Below are positions 55,105-63,763 of a stretch of 64,000 nt of DNA, one piece after another. Each line of letters opens with the position of its first letter. Position 1 is the stretch's first letter. Under the pieces are notes generated by a model. The model made no database searches. It worked only from the letters and a program-made list of their open reading frames with translations, and was not told the origin of the DNA. Made by a program: the position numbers and the translations under genes. Origin of the DNA: Nocardioides abyssi (GTDB lineage Bacteria; Actinomycetota; Actinomycetes; Propionibacteriales; Nocardioidaceae); assembly GCF_030412915.1 (NCBI RefSeq), contig NZ_JAUHJR010000001.1, positions 868,001-932,000 of the forward strand, read 5' to 3'.

Positions 55105-55749
55105 TCAGGCCGCGTCGCGCGGCCGGCCCGTGGCCCACCGGACCGCGGTCACCAGCAGGACGACCAGCCCGGCCAGGCCGAGCACGAGAGGCACGCCGAC
55201 CGTGAGCGCGATCGAGCCGAGGAACCCGCCGATGTCGGGCGCCGGCCCGACCTGCACGTCCGGCTGCGCCCCCGGGCTGGTGCAGGTCACGTCCAGCTCG
55301 CCCGAGCCGGGGTCGAAGCGCCGGGCCGCGAACCAGTCGCCGTCGCCGTCGGACTTCTCGAAGGTCCCGGTCACCGGCCCCAGCGGGATCTCGCCGCCCG
55401 CGGCTGCGCCGTCGCCCGCGCCGTCGCCCGCGCCGTCGCCCGCACCGGTGTCGACGACGTCGCACGAGACCGGCACGCCGGCGGGGAACCACAGCACGCG
55501 GTCGCCGTCCGTCCCGGCCACCACCGGGTGGGCGGTGCCGTCGGCGGGGACGGTCGCGTCGGTCTCCATGAAGGACGAAAGCGTCCACACCAGCAGGCCG
55601 ACACCCGCCGCGACGGCCCCGAGGAGCAGCGCGCCGCCCACCACGAACCACCAGCCGCTCGGCCGGGGACGGCGCAGGTCGGGGCCGACCGGACCCGCCG
55701 GCCCGGCGGCGTACGGTGGGAGGGGCGGGGGCGCCGGGGGATTGGTCAT
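55105..55749 (-). CDS. Two-helix membrane protein with extracytoplasmic domain
   Basis: A 214-residue protein of unknown function. A Pro-rich cytoplasmic N-terminus precedes a membrane segment at about 33-58. An extracytoplasmic domain includes GAGDGAGDGAGDGAA, encoded by three 12-bp tandem repeats, and a second membrane segment lies at about 175-205. Two Cys (VSCDVV, VTCTSP) could form a disulfide. I recognise no family. Confidence 0.75.
   Translation of the reverse strand: MTNPPAPPPLPPYAAGPAGPVGPDLRRPRPSGWWFVVGGALLLGAVAAGVGLLVWTLSSFMETDATVPADGTAHPVVAGTDGDRVLWFPAGVPVSCDVVDTGAGDGAGDGAGDGAAAGGEIPLGPVTGTFEKSDGDGDWFAARRFDPGSGELDVTCTSPGAQPDVQVGPAPDIGGFLGSIALTVGVPLVLGLAGLVVLLVTAVRWATGRPRDAA
55406..55441. 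repeat. Three 12-bp tandem repeats inside the membrane-protein gene
   Basis: GCGCCGTCGCCC three times in perfect register, encoding (GDGA) repeats on the minus strand. In-frame copy-number variation would only lengthen the loop. Confidence 0.9.
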
Positions 55750-55788
55750 GGGGCGACCATGCCCGATTTCGCCGCCCGTGCGCGGGTC

Positions 55789-55797
55789 TGGCAGACT
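55789..55797 (+). promoter_or_regulatory. Extended -10-like element before rpsP
   Basis: TGGCAGACT, about 130 bases before the rpsP start; the identical 9-mer precedes rplS. Probably a TGn-CAGACT extended -10 element for ribosomal-protein genes. Confidence 0.5.
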
Positions 55798-55929
55798 TCC
55801 CCGCTGAGTCCTGCGCGCCCGGACCCTCTCACCCGGGCGCCGCGAGACCCATCCGAGGAGCCCGGCCCGGTCCCCACCTGGTGGCGGTGCACCTCACCAC
55901 ACACGACATCCTGAGGAGACACCACAGCT

Positions 55930-56472
55930 GTGGCCGTCAAGATCCGTTTGAAGCGCCTGGGCAAGGTCCGGGTGCCGCAGTACCGCATCGTCGTCGTCGA
56001 CTCGCGCAAGAAGCGCGACGGTCGCGTCCTCGAGGAGATCGGCAAGTACCACCCCAAGGAGGACCCCTCGTACATCGAGGTCGTCTCCGAGCGGGCGCAG
56101 TACTGGCTGGGCGTCGGCGCGCAGCCGACCGAGCCCGTCGCGGCGATCCTCAAGGTGACCGGCGACTGGCAGAAGTTCAAGGGTGAGCCGGGCGCCGAAG
56201 GCACCCTGCGTCACGCCGAGCCGAAGCGCGACAAGCTCGAGGCCTTCAACGAGGCGCTCAAGGAGGCCCAGAGCGAGCCTCGCGGTGACGCCGTCACCAA
56301 GAAGTCCGCCAAGAAGGCCGAGGCCACCGAGACCGCCGCGGCCCCCGAGGCCAACGTGACCCCCGGCGTCGAGACCCCCGAGGGTGCGACGGAGGAGGCC
56401 GAGGCCGTCGAGACCGCCGAGACCACGTCGGACGCCGACCCCGAGCGTCCTGACGCGGACAAGCAGGCCTGA
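55930..56472 (+). CDS. rpsP: 30S ribosomal protein S16
   Basis: S16 core in residues 1-~90 ([39 protein letters not shown]), followed by an extension of about 90 residues rich in Lys, then Ala/Glu/Thr ([18 protein letters not shown]), giving 180 residues compared with about 80-100 in E. coli. Long S16 tails occur in actinobacteria. GTG start. First of rpsP-khpA-rimM-trmD-rplS. Confidence 0.95.
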   Translation: MAVKIRLKRLGKVRVPQYRIVVVDSRKKRDGRVLEEIGKYHPKEDPSYIEVVSERAQYWLGVGAQPTEPVAAILKVTGDWQKFKGEPGAEGTLRHAEPKRDKLEAFNEALKEAQSEPRGDAVTKKSAKKAEATETAAAPEANVTPGVETPEGATEEAEAVETAETTSDADPERPDADKQA

Positions 56473-56477
56473 GCCCG

Positions 56478-56717
56478 ATGCTGGCCGACGCGCTCGAGCA
56501 CCTGGTCCGCGGCGTCGTGGACAACCCCGACGACGTCGTCGTCCGGGACAAGCAGCTGCGCCGCGGGTCCGTCCTCGAGGTCCGGGTGCACCCCGACGAC
56601 CTCGGCAAGGTGATCGGTCGCGGCGGCCGCACGGCCTCGGCGTTCCGCACCGTCGTCTCGGCGCTCGCCGGGCGCGAGGGTGCGCGGATCGACTTCGTCG
56701 ACGTCGACCGGCGCTGA
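56478..56717 (+). CDS. khpA: KH-domain RNA-binding protein KhpA
   Basis: A 79-residue single KH domain (VHPDDLGKVIGRGGRTASAFRTVV with the GxxG loop GRGG). KhpA pairs with KhpB in RNA binding and cell-size control in Gram-positives. ATG 5 bases after rpsP. Confidence 0.92.
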   Translation: MLADALEHLVRGVVDNPDDVVVRDKQLRRGSVLEVRVHPDDLGKVIGRGGRTASAFRTVVSALAGREGARIDFVDVDRR

Positions 56718-56736
56718 CCGGGTCAACAGTTCTTTT

Positions 56737-56774
56737 GGACGGGTGTCGCTCCCTGCGGGGAGCGGCACCCGTCC
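56737..56774 (+). terminator. Hairpin between khpA and rimM
   Basis: Stem GGACGGGTG-C/T-CGCTCCC with GGGGAGCGGCACCCGTCC (one mismatch), loop TGC, preceded by TTCTTTT. There is a weak T content after it. It may partly end the rpsP-khpA message while rimM continues. Confidence 0.65.
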
Positions 56775-56822
56775 GTCATTCCGGTTGGTAGGACCAGCCG
56801 CACACCAGCAACGAGGAGAGCA

Positions 56823-57371
56823 GTGGAGACGATCGAGCTCGTCGTGGGACGCATCGGGAAGCCGCACGGCCTCCGCGGCGAGGTGACCGTCGACGTGCGC
56901 ACCGACGAGCCCGAGCGGCGGTACGCCGTGGGCTCGCGGCTGCGCGCCGAGCCGCCGCGGGGCTCCGCGTCGCCGCTGCGGGCGCTGACGGTCGCGAGCT
57001 CGCGCTGGCACCAGACCACGCTGCTGGTCGCGTTCGAGGAGATCGGCGACCGCAACGCGGCGGAGGCCGCGCGGGGCATCGTGCTCCACGCGACCGTCCC
57101 GGTCGACGAGACCCCCGCCGACCCCGACGAGTACTACGACCACCAGCTGGTCGGCCTGGCGGCGTACGACCTCGAGGGGGCGGAGCTCGGCTCGGTCACC
57201 GGCCTGGTCCACGGCGGCGCGCAGGACCTGCTGGCCATCCGCACCCCCGACGGGCGCGACACGCTGGTGCCGTTCGTCAAGGCGCTCGTGCCCGAGGTCG
57301 ACCTCGAGGGCGGCCGCGTCGTCGTCGCCGACCGGCCCGGCCTCGTGACGCCGCTGCCCGAGGACGCGTGA
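56823..57371 (+). CDS. rimM: 16S rRNA processing protein RimM
   Basis: A 182-residue ribosome maturation factor: N-terminal [19 protein letters not shown] and a C-terminal PRC barrel ([22 protein letters not shown]). GTG start after GAGGAGAG. trmD follows 7 bases after the stop. Confidence 0.95.
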   Translation: METIELVVGRIGKPHGLRGEVTVDVRTDEPERRYAVGSRLRAEPPRGSASPLRALTVASSRWHQTTLLVAFEEIGDRNAAEAARGIVLHATVPVDETPADPDEYYDHQLVGLAAYDLEGAELGSVTGLVHGGAQDLLAIRTPDGRDTLVPFVKALVPEVDLEGGRVVVADRPGLVTPLPEDA

Positions 57372-57378
57372 GCCGGCC

Positions 57379-58545
57379 GTGCGGCTGGACTACCTGACGA
57401 TCTTCCCCGACTACCTCGCCCCGCTGCAGCTCTCGCTGCCGGGCAAGGCGGTGGCCTCGGGCCTGCTCGACGTGCACGTGCACGACCTGCGGCAATGGAC
57501 CCACGACCGGCACCGCACCGTCGACGACACCCCGTACGGCGGCGGCGCCGGCATGGTCCTCAAGCCCGAGCCGTTCGGCGAGGCCTTCGACGAGCTCGGC
57601 CTCGAGGGCGCGACCGTCGTGGTGACGACCCCCTCGGGCGAGCCGTTCACCCAGGCGCTCGCGCACGAGCTCGCCACCCGCGAGCGGCTGGTCTTCGCGT
57701 GCGGTCGCTACGAGGGCATCGACCAGCGCGTGCTGGACCACGCGCGGACCGTCACCGAGGTGCGCGAGGTCTCGATCGGCGACTACGTGCTCAACGGGGG
57801 AGAGGTCGCCGCGCTGGCGATCACCGAGGCGGTCGTGCGGCTGCTGCCGGGCTTCATGGGCAACGCCGCCTCGCTGGTCGAGGAGTCCCACGAGGGCGGC
57901 CTGCTCGAGCACCCCGTCTACACCAAGCCGGCCTCCTGGCGCGGCCACGACGTCCCGCCGGTCCTGCTCTCCGGCGACCACGGCGCGATCGCGGCGTGGC
58001 GCCACGACCAGGCGGTCCGCCGCACGGCCGAGCGCCGGCCCGACCTGGCCCACCCTTCGCAGGTGCTCGACGGCATCGAGGTGCGGCTGGCGCAGCCGGC
58101 CGACGCGGCCGAGCTGTTCGTGCTCCAGCGCGCCAGCTGGGTGAGCGAGCAGCAGGACAACCCCGGGCTGCGGATCCCCGCGCTGCACGAGACCCACGAC
58201 GAGCTGGTCGACTGGCTGGCGCGGGACCACGTGCTCGTCGCGCGGGCCGGTGGCCGGCTCGTCGGCGCGGTGCGCGGCTCGCTCTCCGACGACGGCACCA
58301 CGTGGTACGTCGGGCGGCTGATGGTCGCGCCCGACCTCGGTGGCCGGGGGCTCGGCCGGCGGCTCCTCGCGGCGGTCGAGGCCGCGGCGCCGGCCGGCGT
58401 GGCGGCGTACGAGCTGTTCACGGGGGCCGGCAGCGCGCGCAACCAGCGGATCTACAAGAAGGCCGGCTACCGGCACGCCGGCGAGCTCGAGCCGGGGGTC
58501 GTCCGGATGACCAAACGGGCCGGTCAGCGGATTTCTGGCTGCTGA
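57379..58545 (+). CDS. trmD: TrmD tRNA (guanine37-N1)-methyltransferase fused to a GNAT acetyltransferase
   Basis: A 388-residue fusion. Residues 1-~225 are Trm[53 protein letters not shown] (trefoil-knot SAM site). Residues about 233-388 form a GNAT domain with [20 protein letters not shown] (acetyl-CoA P-loop motif) and a late [15 protein letters not shown]. Normal TrmD is about 240 residues. The join is open and in frame, with no stop. The GNAT half probably acetylates an unknown substrate. GTG start. Confidence 0.93.
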   Translation: MRLDYLTIFPDYLAPLQLSLPGKAVASGLLDVHVHDLRQWTHDRHRTVDDTPYGGGAGMVLKPEPFGEAFDELGLEGATVVVTTPSGEPFTQALAHELATRERLVFACGRYEGIDQRVLDHARTVTEVREVSIGDYVLNGGEVAALAITEAVVRLLPGFMGNAASLVEESHEGGLLEHPVYTKPASWRGHDVPPVLLSGDHGAIAAWRHDQAVRRTAERRPDLAHPSQVLDGIEVRLAQPADAAELFVLQRASWVSEQQDNPGLRIPALHETHDELVDWLARDHVLVARAGGRLVGAVRGSLSDDGTTWYVGRLMVAPDLGGRGLGRRLLAAVEAAAPAGVAAYELFTGAGSARNQRIYKKAGYRHAGELEPGVVRMTKRAGQRISGC

Positions 58546-58553
58546 GGCGGCTG

Positions 58554-58562
58554 TGGCAGACT
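58554..58562 (+). promoter_or_regulatory. Extended -10-like element before rplS
   Basis: TGGCAGACT, identical to the element before rpsP, 8 bases after the trmD stop and 170 bases before the rplS start. Confidence 0.5.
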
Positions 58563-58731
58563 GATCCACCGGCCCAGTCGGCCGAAGGACCGCTCCGAGG
58601 AACGCACGGGGGGTCTGCGTCGGGCTCCTGCCACAGGGGGAGTCCTGCGCCGCCGGCCACCAGCACTGCGCCACCCGCACCGCTACCCAACGATCACCGC
58701 GGCTGACCTGTGGCACTCGCGAGGAGCAGTC

Positions 58732-59085
58732 ATGACCAACAACCTGGTGGCCGAGCTCGGCAACAGCGTCAAGCGCGACGACGTCCCGGCCTTCCGCGCC
58801 GGCGACACGATCAAGGTCCACGTCAAGGTCGTCGAGGGCAACCGGTCCCGCGTCCAGATCTTCCAGGGCGTCGTCATCCGCGTCCAGGGCTCCGGCATCG
58901 GTCGCACCTTCACCGTCCGGAAGGTCTCCTTCGGCGTCGGCGTCGAGCGCACCTTCCCGCTGAACAGCCCCATCTTCGAGCAGATCGAGATCGTCACCCG
59001 CGGTGACGTCCGTCGCGCGAAGCTGTACTACCTGCGCAACCTCCGCGGCAAGGCTGCGAAGATCAAGGAGCGCCGCGAGGCCTGA
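58732..59085 (+). CDS. rplS: 50S ribosomal protein L19
   Basis: A 117-residue L19 ([50 protein letters not shown]). ATG at 58732 is preceded by GAGGAG. The leader of about 160 bases contains no ORF I can support. Confidence 0.96.
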   Translation: MTNNLVAELGNSVKRDDVPAFRAGDTIKVHVKVVEGNRSRVQIFQGVVIRVQGSGIGRTFTVRKVSFGVGVERTFPLNSPIFEQIEIVTRGDVRRAKLYYLRNLRGKAAKIKERREA

Positions 59086-59121
59086 GTCCCGGCCTGGTCC
59101 AGGGCTCGGACACCTCCTCCC

Positions 59122-59127
59122 TAGACT
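59122..59127 (+). promoter_or_regulatory. -10 box of lepB (leaderless)
   Basis: TAGACT followed by 6 bases and then GTG of lepB. Confidence 0.55.
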
Positions 59128-59133
59128 CTGCGC

Positions 59134-59958
59134 GTGACCACCGAAGACCGCGACCTCGATCCCGCCGACGACACCGTCGGCACCACGGACGGGTCGCGGT
59201 CTTCGTCGTCTCCGGCAGCCGCCGGCGCCGCCGGCACGGACGGGAAGAAGAAGCGCAAGCACCTGCCCGTGTGGCAGGAGACGATCCTGTTGCTCGGCAT
59301 CGCGTTGGTGCTGGCCGTGGTGATCAAGGCGCTGTTCGTGCAGGCGTTCTACATCCCGTCGGAGTCGATGGAGCCCGGTCTTGTCAAGGACGACCGGATC
59401 CTCGTTCAGAAGGTCTCCTACTGGTTCGGGGACGGGCCGGAGCGCGGCGACGTCGTCGTCTTCGAGGACCCGGGCAGCTGGCTCAGCGACTCCGAGCAGG
59501 GCGAGCCCACCAACGCGATCACGTCGCTGATGGCGAAGGTCGGCCTCTACCCGACCGGCGGGCACCTGGTGAAGCGCGTCGTGGGCGTCGCCGGCGACAC
59601 CATCACCTGCTGCGACAAGAAGGGGCGCATCTCGGTCAACGGCAAGCCGCTGAACGAGGAGGCCTACGTCAAGCGGGAGAAGGGCATCGACTGCCGCGGC
59701 CCGATGACCGGCAACTGCAGCTGGTCGGCCGGGCCGGTGCCCGACGGGCAGCTGTTCGTCATGGGCGACAACCGCGGCCATTCCGCCGACTCCAGCGCTC
59801 ACCTCTGCCTGCCCGAGCAGGAGACCGACTGCACGAAGAACCCGTACGTGCCGGTCGACTCCGTCGTCGGCAAGGTCTTCGTGCTGCTCTGGCCCACCGA
59901 CCGATTCGACTGGGTGGGGCGTCCCGACGCGTTCGCGGACGTGCCCGACCCGTCCTGA
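59134..59958 (+). CDS. lepB: Signal peptidase I
   Basis: A 274-residue membrane protease removing Sec/Tat signal peptides. A cytoplasmic polar tail with KKKRKH precedes one membrane helix at about 48-70, with catalytic Ser78 in IPSESMEP, the lysine in HLVKRVVG and VMGDNRGHSADS. Loops contain four Cys (TCCDKK, DCRGPMTGNCS) plus two more, an oxidising-side pattern. GTG start, leaderless -10 box immediately upstream. Confidence 0.96.
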   Translation: MTTEDRDLDPADDTVGTTDGSRSSSSPAAAGAAGTDGKKKRKHLPVWQETILLLGIALVLAVVIKALFVQAFYIPSESMEPGLVKDDRILVQKVSYWFGDGPERGDVVVFEDPGSWLSDSEQGEPTNAITSLMAKVGLYPTGGHLVKRVVGVAGDTITCCDKKGRISVNGKPLNEEAYVKREKGIDCRGPMTGNCSWSAGPVPDGQLFVMGDNRGHSADSSAHLCLPEQETDCTKNPYVPVDSVVGKVFVLLWPTDRFDWVGRPDAFADVPDPS

Positions 59959-59973
59959 CCCCCTCGGGAACCC

Positions 59974-60690
59974 GTGTCCGTCCTCCCACGTGGCTCGACC
60001 GTCCGGCGTGACGCCGGGATCTACGGCTACGAGCGCGCCCTGCGCCGCCACGGCATCGAGCCGATCGCCGGTGTCGACGAGGCCGGCCGCGGCGCCTGCG
60101 CCGGCCCGCTGGTCGCCGGCGCCTGCATCCTGCCCGCCGGCAAGGCCGGCATCGTCCCCGGCCTCGCCGACAGCAAGCTGCTGACCGAGAAGGCCCGCGA
60201 GCGCTGCTACGACCAGGTGGTGCGCCGCGCGGTCGCCTGGTCGGTCGTCGTCGTCCCCCACGACGAGTGCGACCGGCTCGGCATGCACGTCGCCAACGTC
60301 GAGGCGCTGCGCCGCGCCGTCGCCCTGCTCGACGTGCCTCCCGCCTACGTGCTCACCGACGGGTTCCCCGTGGACGGCCTCGGCGTGCCCGGGCTCGCGG
60401 TCTGGAAGGGGGACCGGGTCGCCGCCTGCATCGCCGCGGCCTCGGTGCTCGCGAAGGTCACCCGCGACCGCATCATGCGCGAGATGGACGCCGACTGGCC
60501 GGCGTACGACTTCAAGACGCACAAGGGCTACATCACCGAGACCCACACCGCCGCGCTGCTCGAGCACGGGCCCTCGCCGGTGCACCGGATGCGGTTCGTC
60601 AACGTCCGCAGGGCGGCCGGGCTCGAGCCCGCGGTCGGCGTGCACAATGAGGTCGCCGCACCCGTCGAGGTCCTGGAGGACATGTCATGA
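59974..60690 (+). CDS. rnhB: Ribonuclease HII
   Basis: A 238-residue RNase HII removing ribonucleotides and RNA primers. Metal ligands D35-E36 in GVDEAGRGACAGP, then a further Asp at YVLTDGFPVDG; C-terminal YDFKTHKGYITETH. GTG start 15 bases after lepB. The next gene overlaps its stop. Confidence 0.95.
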   Translation: MSVLPRGSTVRRDAGIYGYERALRRHGIEPIAGVDEAGRGACAGPLVAGACILPAGKAGIVPGLADSKLLTEKARERCYDQVVRRAVAWSVVVVPHDECDRLGMHVANVEALRRAVALLDVPPAYVLTDGFPVDGLGVPGLAVWKGDRVAACIAAASVLAKVTRDRIMREMDADWPAYDFKTHKGYITETHTAALLEHGPSPVHRMRFVNVRRAAGLEPAVGVHNEVAAPVEVLEDMS

Positions 60691-60995
60691 GCGCCGAGGA
60701 CCTCGAGAAGTACGAGGCCGAGATGGAGCTGACGCTCTACCGGGAGTACCGCGACGTCGTCGGCATCTTCAAGTACGTCGTCGAGACCGACCGCCGCTTC
60801 TACCTCTGCAACCAGGTCGACGTGAAGGCCCGCACCGAGGCCGGCGACGTCTTCTTCGAGGTCTCCATGTCCGACGCCTGGGTCTGGGACATGTACCGCC
60901 CGGCCCGCTTCGCCAAGAACGTCAAGGTCCTGACGTTCAAGGACGTGAACGTCGAGGAGCTCCAACCTTCGGACATCGATCCGCCCAAACCGTAG
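60687..60995 (+). CDS. DUF2469 family protein
   Basis: A 102-residue conserved actinobacterial protein (MSAEDLEKYEAEMELTLYRE, DAWVWDMYRPARFAKNVKV). Function unknown; usually beside rnhB, as here. The ATG overlaps the rnhB stop. No membrane segment. Confidence 0.9.
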   Translation: MSAEDLEKYEAEMELTLYREYRDVVGIFKYVVETDRRFYLCNQVDVKARTEAGDVFFEVSMSDAWVWDMYRPARFAKNVKVLTFKDVNVEELQPSDIDPPKP

Positions 60996-61103
60996 TCCGA
61001 ACGGGCTATTTCACCCCACAACGCTAAGCATCGGTCCTATGGTCGTCCGCGGGGGACGGACGGTCGTGGGGGCCGTCCTCGACACGTGTTCAGGGGTGGG
61101 TTC

Positions 61104-61580
61104 GTGGCTGGTCGCAGGACGCTCGCGCGCCGTGCCAGCCCCCGTCGTGATAGCGGCGCCGCGGCCGTCGAGGGCGCACTGGTCACTGCGTTCGTCCTTG
61201 TGCCGCTGCTGCTGGGGGTCCTCTCCTACGGCTTCTACTTCTGGCAGGCACAGAAGGTGCAGACGATGGACCTCGAGATCCCGCAGAACTCCCTCTCGGG
61301 GATCTATTGCTCGGCGGATCAGCTCCTCAACCGCGTCTACGGCCTCCTCGGTCCCAACGTCGGCGCTATCGCCAACAACCTCAGCGTGCCGTCCTCTGCG
61401 GTGTCCCTGGTCGGCTCGATCGTCGAGTCCCTCCCTGGAATCGGGGTCGTGGTCAGGCTCTCCCTCGACGTCGACGTCCTCGACGGGCTTCTCGGGGACC
61501 TGCCACTGGTCGGAAACGTCGTGAAGGAGCTGACGGTGCGGCTGCAGGACGTCAAGATCGACACGAGCGTCTCGTGCTGA
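61104..61580 (+). CDS. TadE-like pilus-assembly protein
   Basis: A 158-residue protein with a pseudopilin-like N-terminus: charged RRTLARRASPRRDSGAAAVEGALV followed by one hydrophobic helix (to about 46) with Glu at the position typical of TadE/TadF. The rest is a novel-looking Leu/Val-rich domain with Cys at the end. GTG at 61104 has AGGGG 8 bases upstream; a GTG at 61086 would add 6 residues. First of three Tad-type genes; its sequence is less GC-biased than the genes to the left. Confidence 0.78.
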   Translation: MAGRRTLARRASPRRDSGAAAVEGALVTAFVLVPLLLGVLSYGFYFWQAQKVQTMDLEIPQNSLSGIYCSADQLLNRVYGLLGPNVGAIANNLSVPSSAVSLVGSIVESLPGIGVVVRLSLDVDVLDGLLGDLPLVGNVVKELTVRLQDVKIDTSVSC

Positions 61581-63763
61581 CGTGGCTCCGGCCCCCACGT
61601 CGCCGCGACGAGGGCGGTGCGATCGCCGTTGTCGTGGCGGTGTCCTGCGTACTTCTCTTCGTCGTCGCTGCGCTGGCAGTCGACGTGGGCAATACCTGGG
61701 CTCGGCGCGGCCAGTTGCAAGTCCAAGCGGACAAGGCAGCCCTCTTCGCCGCGGAGTACCTGCCCGTCGACTCGCTGACCTCCACCGCCAAGACAGCCAG
61801 CCAGGTGAAGGTAGCCAAGGCCGCGGCGTGGTACCTCGCCTGCAACGGTGTCTCAGGGCAGGCGGACGACATCAACCCAGCGTTCCGCAACCTTCCCGAC
61901 GTGTGCCCGGCCTCGGTCAGCGCGTCGTCACTCGACACTGCCGCGCGGGCCATGCTCGATGCCGGTCTTGTCCGTTTTCCGACCACAACCCAGGTCACCG
62001 TCACCGCCCCCACCGCGAGGATCGAGTACGCGTTTGGCGGGGTGGCCGGCACGTCCGAGTCGGTCCAGACGAAGTCGGCGACAGCCAAGGTGTCCTCACC
62101 CGGCGTCGTCATGCCGATGGGAGGATCGCTGGGCTGCATCGCAGGGGCGCTCAACGACACCCAACTCCTCGGCCTCGGCAACGCGCTGTCCAGCATCGTC
62201 CCCATCAACTACTTCTCGGCCGGCAATGGTGAGGTCGCTGCGACCGATTCGACCGGGGGAACCTCCGACTCGGTGGCCTGGCCCGCGGTCCCGACCCCGA
62301 CGAGCCCTGCATCGTTGACCGTGACCTCTGCGACCACGATCGGGACGAACCTCAGCCTGACCTACAGCATCAACACCGGCGTGACCGACCTGGTCGGGAG
62401 CCTCTTGTCGAACCTCCTGGGAAACCTGGTCGGCACCGACATCAGTGTGGTCTTCGGACGCGGCAGCGCCATCCATCAGGTGACGGTGCCGTTCAACCTC
62501 GCAGGTGCTGCGACCGTCAGCCTGCCTCAACCGGTACGGGACAACCCCGGTGGCTGGTGGGTGAAAGTGATCTCGCCGTTCCCGAGGTACAAGGTCCACT
62601 TCTCGTTGCTCGGGCTGCTCGGGTGGGTCGAGTACCAGGGCCGTGCGGACGCGCTCTCCAACAATGCCCGCCTCATCGACGTCCCCACTGGGAGCCTGCT
62701 CGACGTCGCCGACCTGGACAACCTGCTGGCCTGTGCCAAGCCGGTCGACAGCCCGCGCTCGGACACCACCGACCGGTCCGAGCGGATGATCAAGAACATC
62801 CGGGAGGGCCTCGACCACGCCCTCGCTCCGAATCCGGCCGTCATCACTGCGGCGCAGTCGGTGTCTGCCAGCAGCAGTCTCGGCACGCTCGTCAGCAGGC
62901 TCACCACCGATCCGACCGGCCTCCTCCTCGGCTGCGGGGCCACGTCGCCGAACATCATCGACAACACCTCTTCGCCTGCGGTGCGGCCGAACTGCGTGCG
63001 CATCGACACCACGCGCAGCTGGGCACGGGAGTTCACCCAGGGCTTCCTGACGCCGGACGGTCGTCTGAGCTGCAGCAAGTCCGACTGCTCCCGCGGATCC
63101 TTCACGTTGCCGAGCACCCTCGGCATCTCGGGGAGCTACAACGACGACGAGGTCGCGGACTTCATCACCGGCAGCAACAAGGCGCTCGTCCTCGACGACC
63201 TGCTCCTCACCAGTCTCGACACGTATCTGCTGCCCGGGTTGCCGCTGCTGACCCCGACAGGTCGCATCGACGATGACATCTACGGCTCTCCGCGGTTCTT
63301 CTGGGCGCCCGTGCTGACCACGCTGTTCACGACCGGGACGAACGCCGCCTACCCCGTGCTCACTTTCCGGCCGACCTTCATCACGCAGGAGCAGCCGTCG
63401 GTCACCCCCGGGCAGAACCTGGTCAACCTTCTTGTTGGTGGTGTCATCAAGAACGTCAGGCAGCTGTTGAGCAACGGCATCCGCTTACTCTTGAACGGGA
63501 CGCGTCTTGACGCGCTGCTCGATCTGCTCGGTCTGGGGGACGCCGTCGACGATCTCCTGGACGACCTCGGCTACGCGGACACGCTGGAGACCCATGGGTT
63601 GGTCTTCGACACCGGCACGGACACGGCGGCCGACAGTCGCCTCAAGGCAGTCCGGGTCATGACGCTGGCTCCCGACGCGATGCCCGCCGTGGATGAGGAC
63701 TACGACGGGCCCTTGTCGGAGTACCTCGGCTCGGGCCCCAAGGTCGTCAGGCTCGTCGAATGA
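61574..63763 (+). CDS. TadG-like large surface/pilus-assembly protein
   Basis: A 729-residue protein. The N-terminus RRRDEGGAIAVVVAVSCVLL and the following helix to about 37 resemble TadG/TadE secretin-dependent anchors, then DVGNTWARRGQLQVQADKAAL. The large extracytoplasmic remainder is rich in Ser, Thr and Leu and contains many Cys; I recognise no von Willebrand domain in it. GTG at 61574 overlaps the previous gene by 7 bases. Third codon usage here includes more A/T than elsewhere. Probably a surface-exposed partner of a Tad pilus. Confidence 0.75.
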   Translation: MLTWLRPPRRRDEGGAIAVVVAVSCVLLFVVAALAVDVGNTWARRGQLQVQADKAALFAAEYLPVDSLTSTAKTASQVKVAKAAAWYLACNGVSGQADDINPAFRNLPDVCPASVSASSLDTAARAMLDAGLVRFPTTTQVTVTAPTARIEYAFGGVAGTSESVQTKSATAKVSSPGVVMPMGGSLGCIAGALNDTQLLGLGNALSSIVPINYFSAGNGEVAATDSTGGTSDSVAWPAVPTPTSPASLTVTSATTIGTNLSLTYSINTGVTDLVGSLLSNLLGNLVGTDISVVFGRGSAIHQVTVPFNLAGAATVSLPQPVRDNPGGWWVKVISPFPRYKVHFSLLGLLGWVEYQGRADALSNNARLIDVPTGSLLDVADLDNLLACAKPVDSPRSDTTDRSERMIKNIREGLDHALAPNPAVITAAQSVSASSSLGTLVSRLTTDPTGLLLGCGATSPNIIDNTSSPAVRPNCVRIDTTRSWAREFTQGFLTPDGRLSCSKSDCSRGSFTLPSTLGISGSYNDDEVADFITGSNKALVLDDLLLTSLDTYLLPGLPLLTPTGRIDDDIYGSPRFFWAPVLTTLFTTGTNAAYPVLTFRPTFITQEQPSVTPGQNLVNLLVGGVIKNVRQLLSNGIRLLLNGTRLDALLDLLGLGDAVDDLLDDLGYADTLETHGLVFDTGTDTAADSRLKAVRVMTLAPDAMPAVDEDYDGPLSEYLGSGPKVVRLVE

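Noticed and set aside
58546-58731. Ribosomal protein L19 leader RNA
   Set aside because: Position fits, but I could not identify a conserved stem that would distinguish it from plain GC-rich sequence.
57277-60645. A 1122-codon minus-strand open frame opposite trmD-rnhB
   Set aside because: Antisense shadow of six well-identified genes.
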